Source: Pseudobdellovibrionaceae bacterium (GTDB taxonomy: Bacteria; Bdellovibrionota; Bdellovibrionia; Bdellovibrionales; JAMPXM01). Taken from it: a stretch of DNA of 5,194 bases. Position 1 is the stretch's first letter, and every line of letters begins with the position of its first letter. Of the stretch, positions 4,618 to 5,194 are shown one piece after another. The position numbers were made by a program, and so were the translations under genes. The DNA lies in assembly GCA_913774795.1 (NCBI GenBank), contig CAJYIL010000354.1:1-5194 (forward strand), given 5' to 3'. The notes under the pieces were generated by a model. It was not told where the DNA came from. It was given only the letters and a program-made list of their open reading frames with translations, and did not search any database.

Positions 4618-5194
4618 TCACTCCTTGATGAAATAACTAGGCCTTGGGAGACCATCCACTTTCACGCTTGGCCATCCTTGAATCTCGGTGAGATTCTCCA
4701 AGCCATTTTCTCTTATGACAAACGTGTCTTCGAGCTTTGCGCCCGCCAGCGACGGATTCCAGGCAACCGCCATGTTCACATCGAGAGTTTCGATGGTCGT
4801 TGGCGTCGCGACCGTCTCTCTCGAGAGGTAGCCACATGTGCCGCCCTGATGATGCCGCACGATTTCGCCTGCGTGCCCGAAGTCTGCGTAGGCTTTTTCA
4901 AGGACCCAGTAGCCATCGTCGAGACTGAGTCCTTTTCGAGACGCCGCGAGAATGCGCTCTTCGATCAAAAAAAGATCGTCATGAAGTTTTCCCTCTTCGC
5001 TTGTCGGCTTTCTAAAATAAACGAAGCGTGTGAGATTCGCGTAAAGGCCTTGGCGCCGGGCGCAGTAGACGAGCATCGCCCGCCCGCCCAATGGGCTTGA
5101 GGTCGGAAAAGGATGGCGCTGGGTTTTCAAGCGGCTCTCTCCCGCAACGAGTGTCAACGTGGGATGAAGTCCGCGCTTCCACATCGCGCGTGCG
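4618..5194 (-). CDS. M24-family (pita-bread) protein, C-terminal part, likely non-catalytic
   Basis: The frame is open through the right edge, so the N-terminus lies outside the window; about 192 codons are seen. An ATG at 5184 is probably internal. Counting from that Met, the segment resembles the catalytic fold of M24 peptidases (Xaa-Pro aminopeptidase/methionine aminopeptidase clan): MLVYCARRQGLYANLTRFV (37-55), HHQGGTCGYLSRE (111-123), AVAWNPSLAGAKLEDTFVI (139-157). Of the five usual metal ligands, His112 and Glu152 can be placed, but the two Asp of the first strand pair (expected near residues 39-41 and 48-51) are absent, and the E-P-G glutamate is replaced by N-P-S at about 143. A recognised subgroup of M24 proteins with the HQGG and WNPS signatures looks like this from memory. 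It may bind a substrate without classical dimetal catalysis. Its TGA overlaps galK at TGATG. Confidence 0.82.
   Translation of the reverse strand, partial: ARAMWKRGLHPTLTLVAGESRLKTQRHPFPTSSPLGGRAMLVYCARRQGLYANLTRFVYFRKPTSEEGKLHDDLFLIEERILAASRKGLSLDDGYWVLEKAYADFGHAGEIVRHHQGGTCGYLSRETVATPTTIETLDVNMAVAWNPSLAGAKLEDTFVIRENGLENLTEIQGWPSVKVDGLPRPSYFIKE

Noticed and set aside
4585..5100. + strand reading frame of 171 codons opposite the M24-like gene
   Set aside because: It is antisense to a recognisable M24 fold and extends into galK; no ribosome binding site is seen.
1..5194. CRISPR array, IS element, toxin-antitoxin or phage module
   Set aside because: I found no regularly spaced direct repeats, transposase or integrase motifs, or terminal inverted repeats; the small lipoproteins lack any toxin or antitoxin feature.

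Overview
This window looks like a stretch of chromosome from a Gram-negative bacterium with fairly high GC content. Small lipoproteins and Sec-exported proteins point to a diderm cell. The mix of genes, with many tiny Ala/Pro/Ser/Thr-rich exported proteins beside housekeeping genes, reminds me of Bdellovibrionota or a related deltaproteobacterial group, but that is an impression and no marker gene proves it. I see no IS element, CRISPR array, intact tRNA or rRNA gene.

Layout. On the + strand, a small heat-shock protein (Hsp20 family, 98-529) has a perfect Shine-Dalgarno and is followed by an unusually structured 3' region: a long hairpin at 546-579, then a terminator-like hairpin at 588-618. 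A small secreted protein of unknown function (699-1235), with four Cys near its C-terminus, follows. Everything from 1236 to the right edge is on the - strand. Read in the direction of transcription it is: the C-terminal part of a catalytically degenerate M24 (pita-bread) protein (runs off the edge at 5194, stops at 4618); galactokinase (starts at 4609 or 4618, ends 3482); an EcsC-family protein (3450-2677); then four tiny exported proteins, namely a secreted 127-residue protein (2593-2210), a secreted 108-residue protein (2112-1786), a 116-residue lipoprotein (1774-1424) and a 62-residue lipoprotein (1424-1236). The last one ends exactly where the convergent + strand gene ends, with no base between the two stop codons.

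How the genes relate. The M24-like gene and galK overlap at a TGATG junction, and the EcsC gene follows galK after 31 bases, so these three are probably co-transcribed, although their functions do not form an obvious pathway. No other Leloir genes (galT, galE) are visible. The four small exported proteins form a second group. Three of them share a short linear motif, G-[T/V]-[I/L]-S-G-T-T, present at four clean copies plus several degenerate ones, embedded in low-complexity Ala/Pro/Ser/Thr sequence, and three of the four end in a Pro/Ala-rich tail. This shared motif in otherwise dissimilar exported mini-proteins is the most unusual thing in the window and I know of no described family that explains it.
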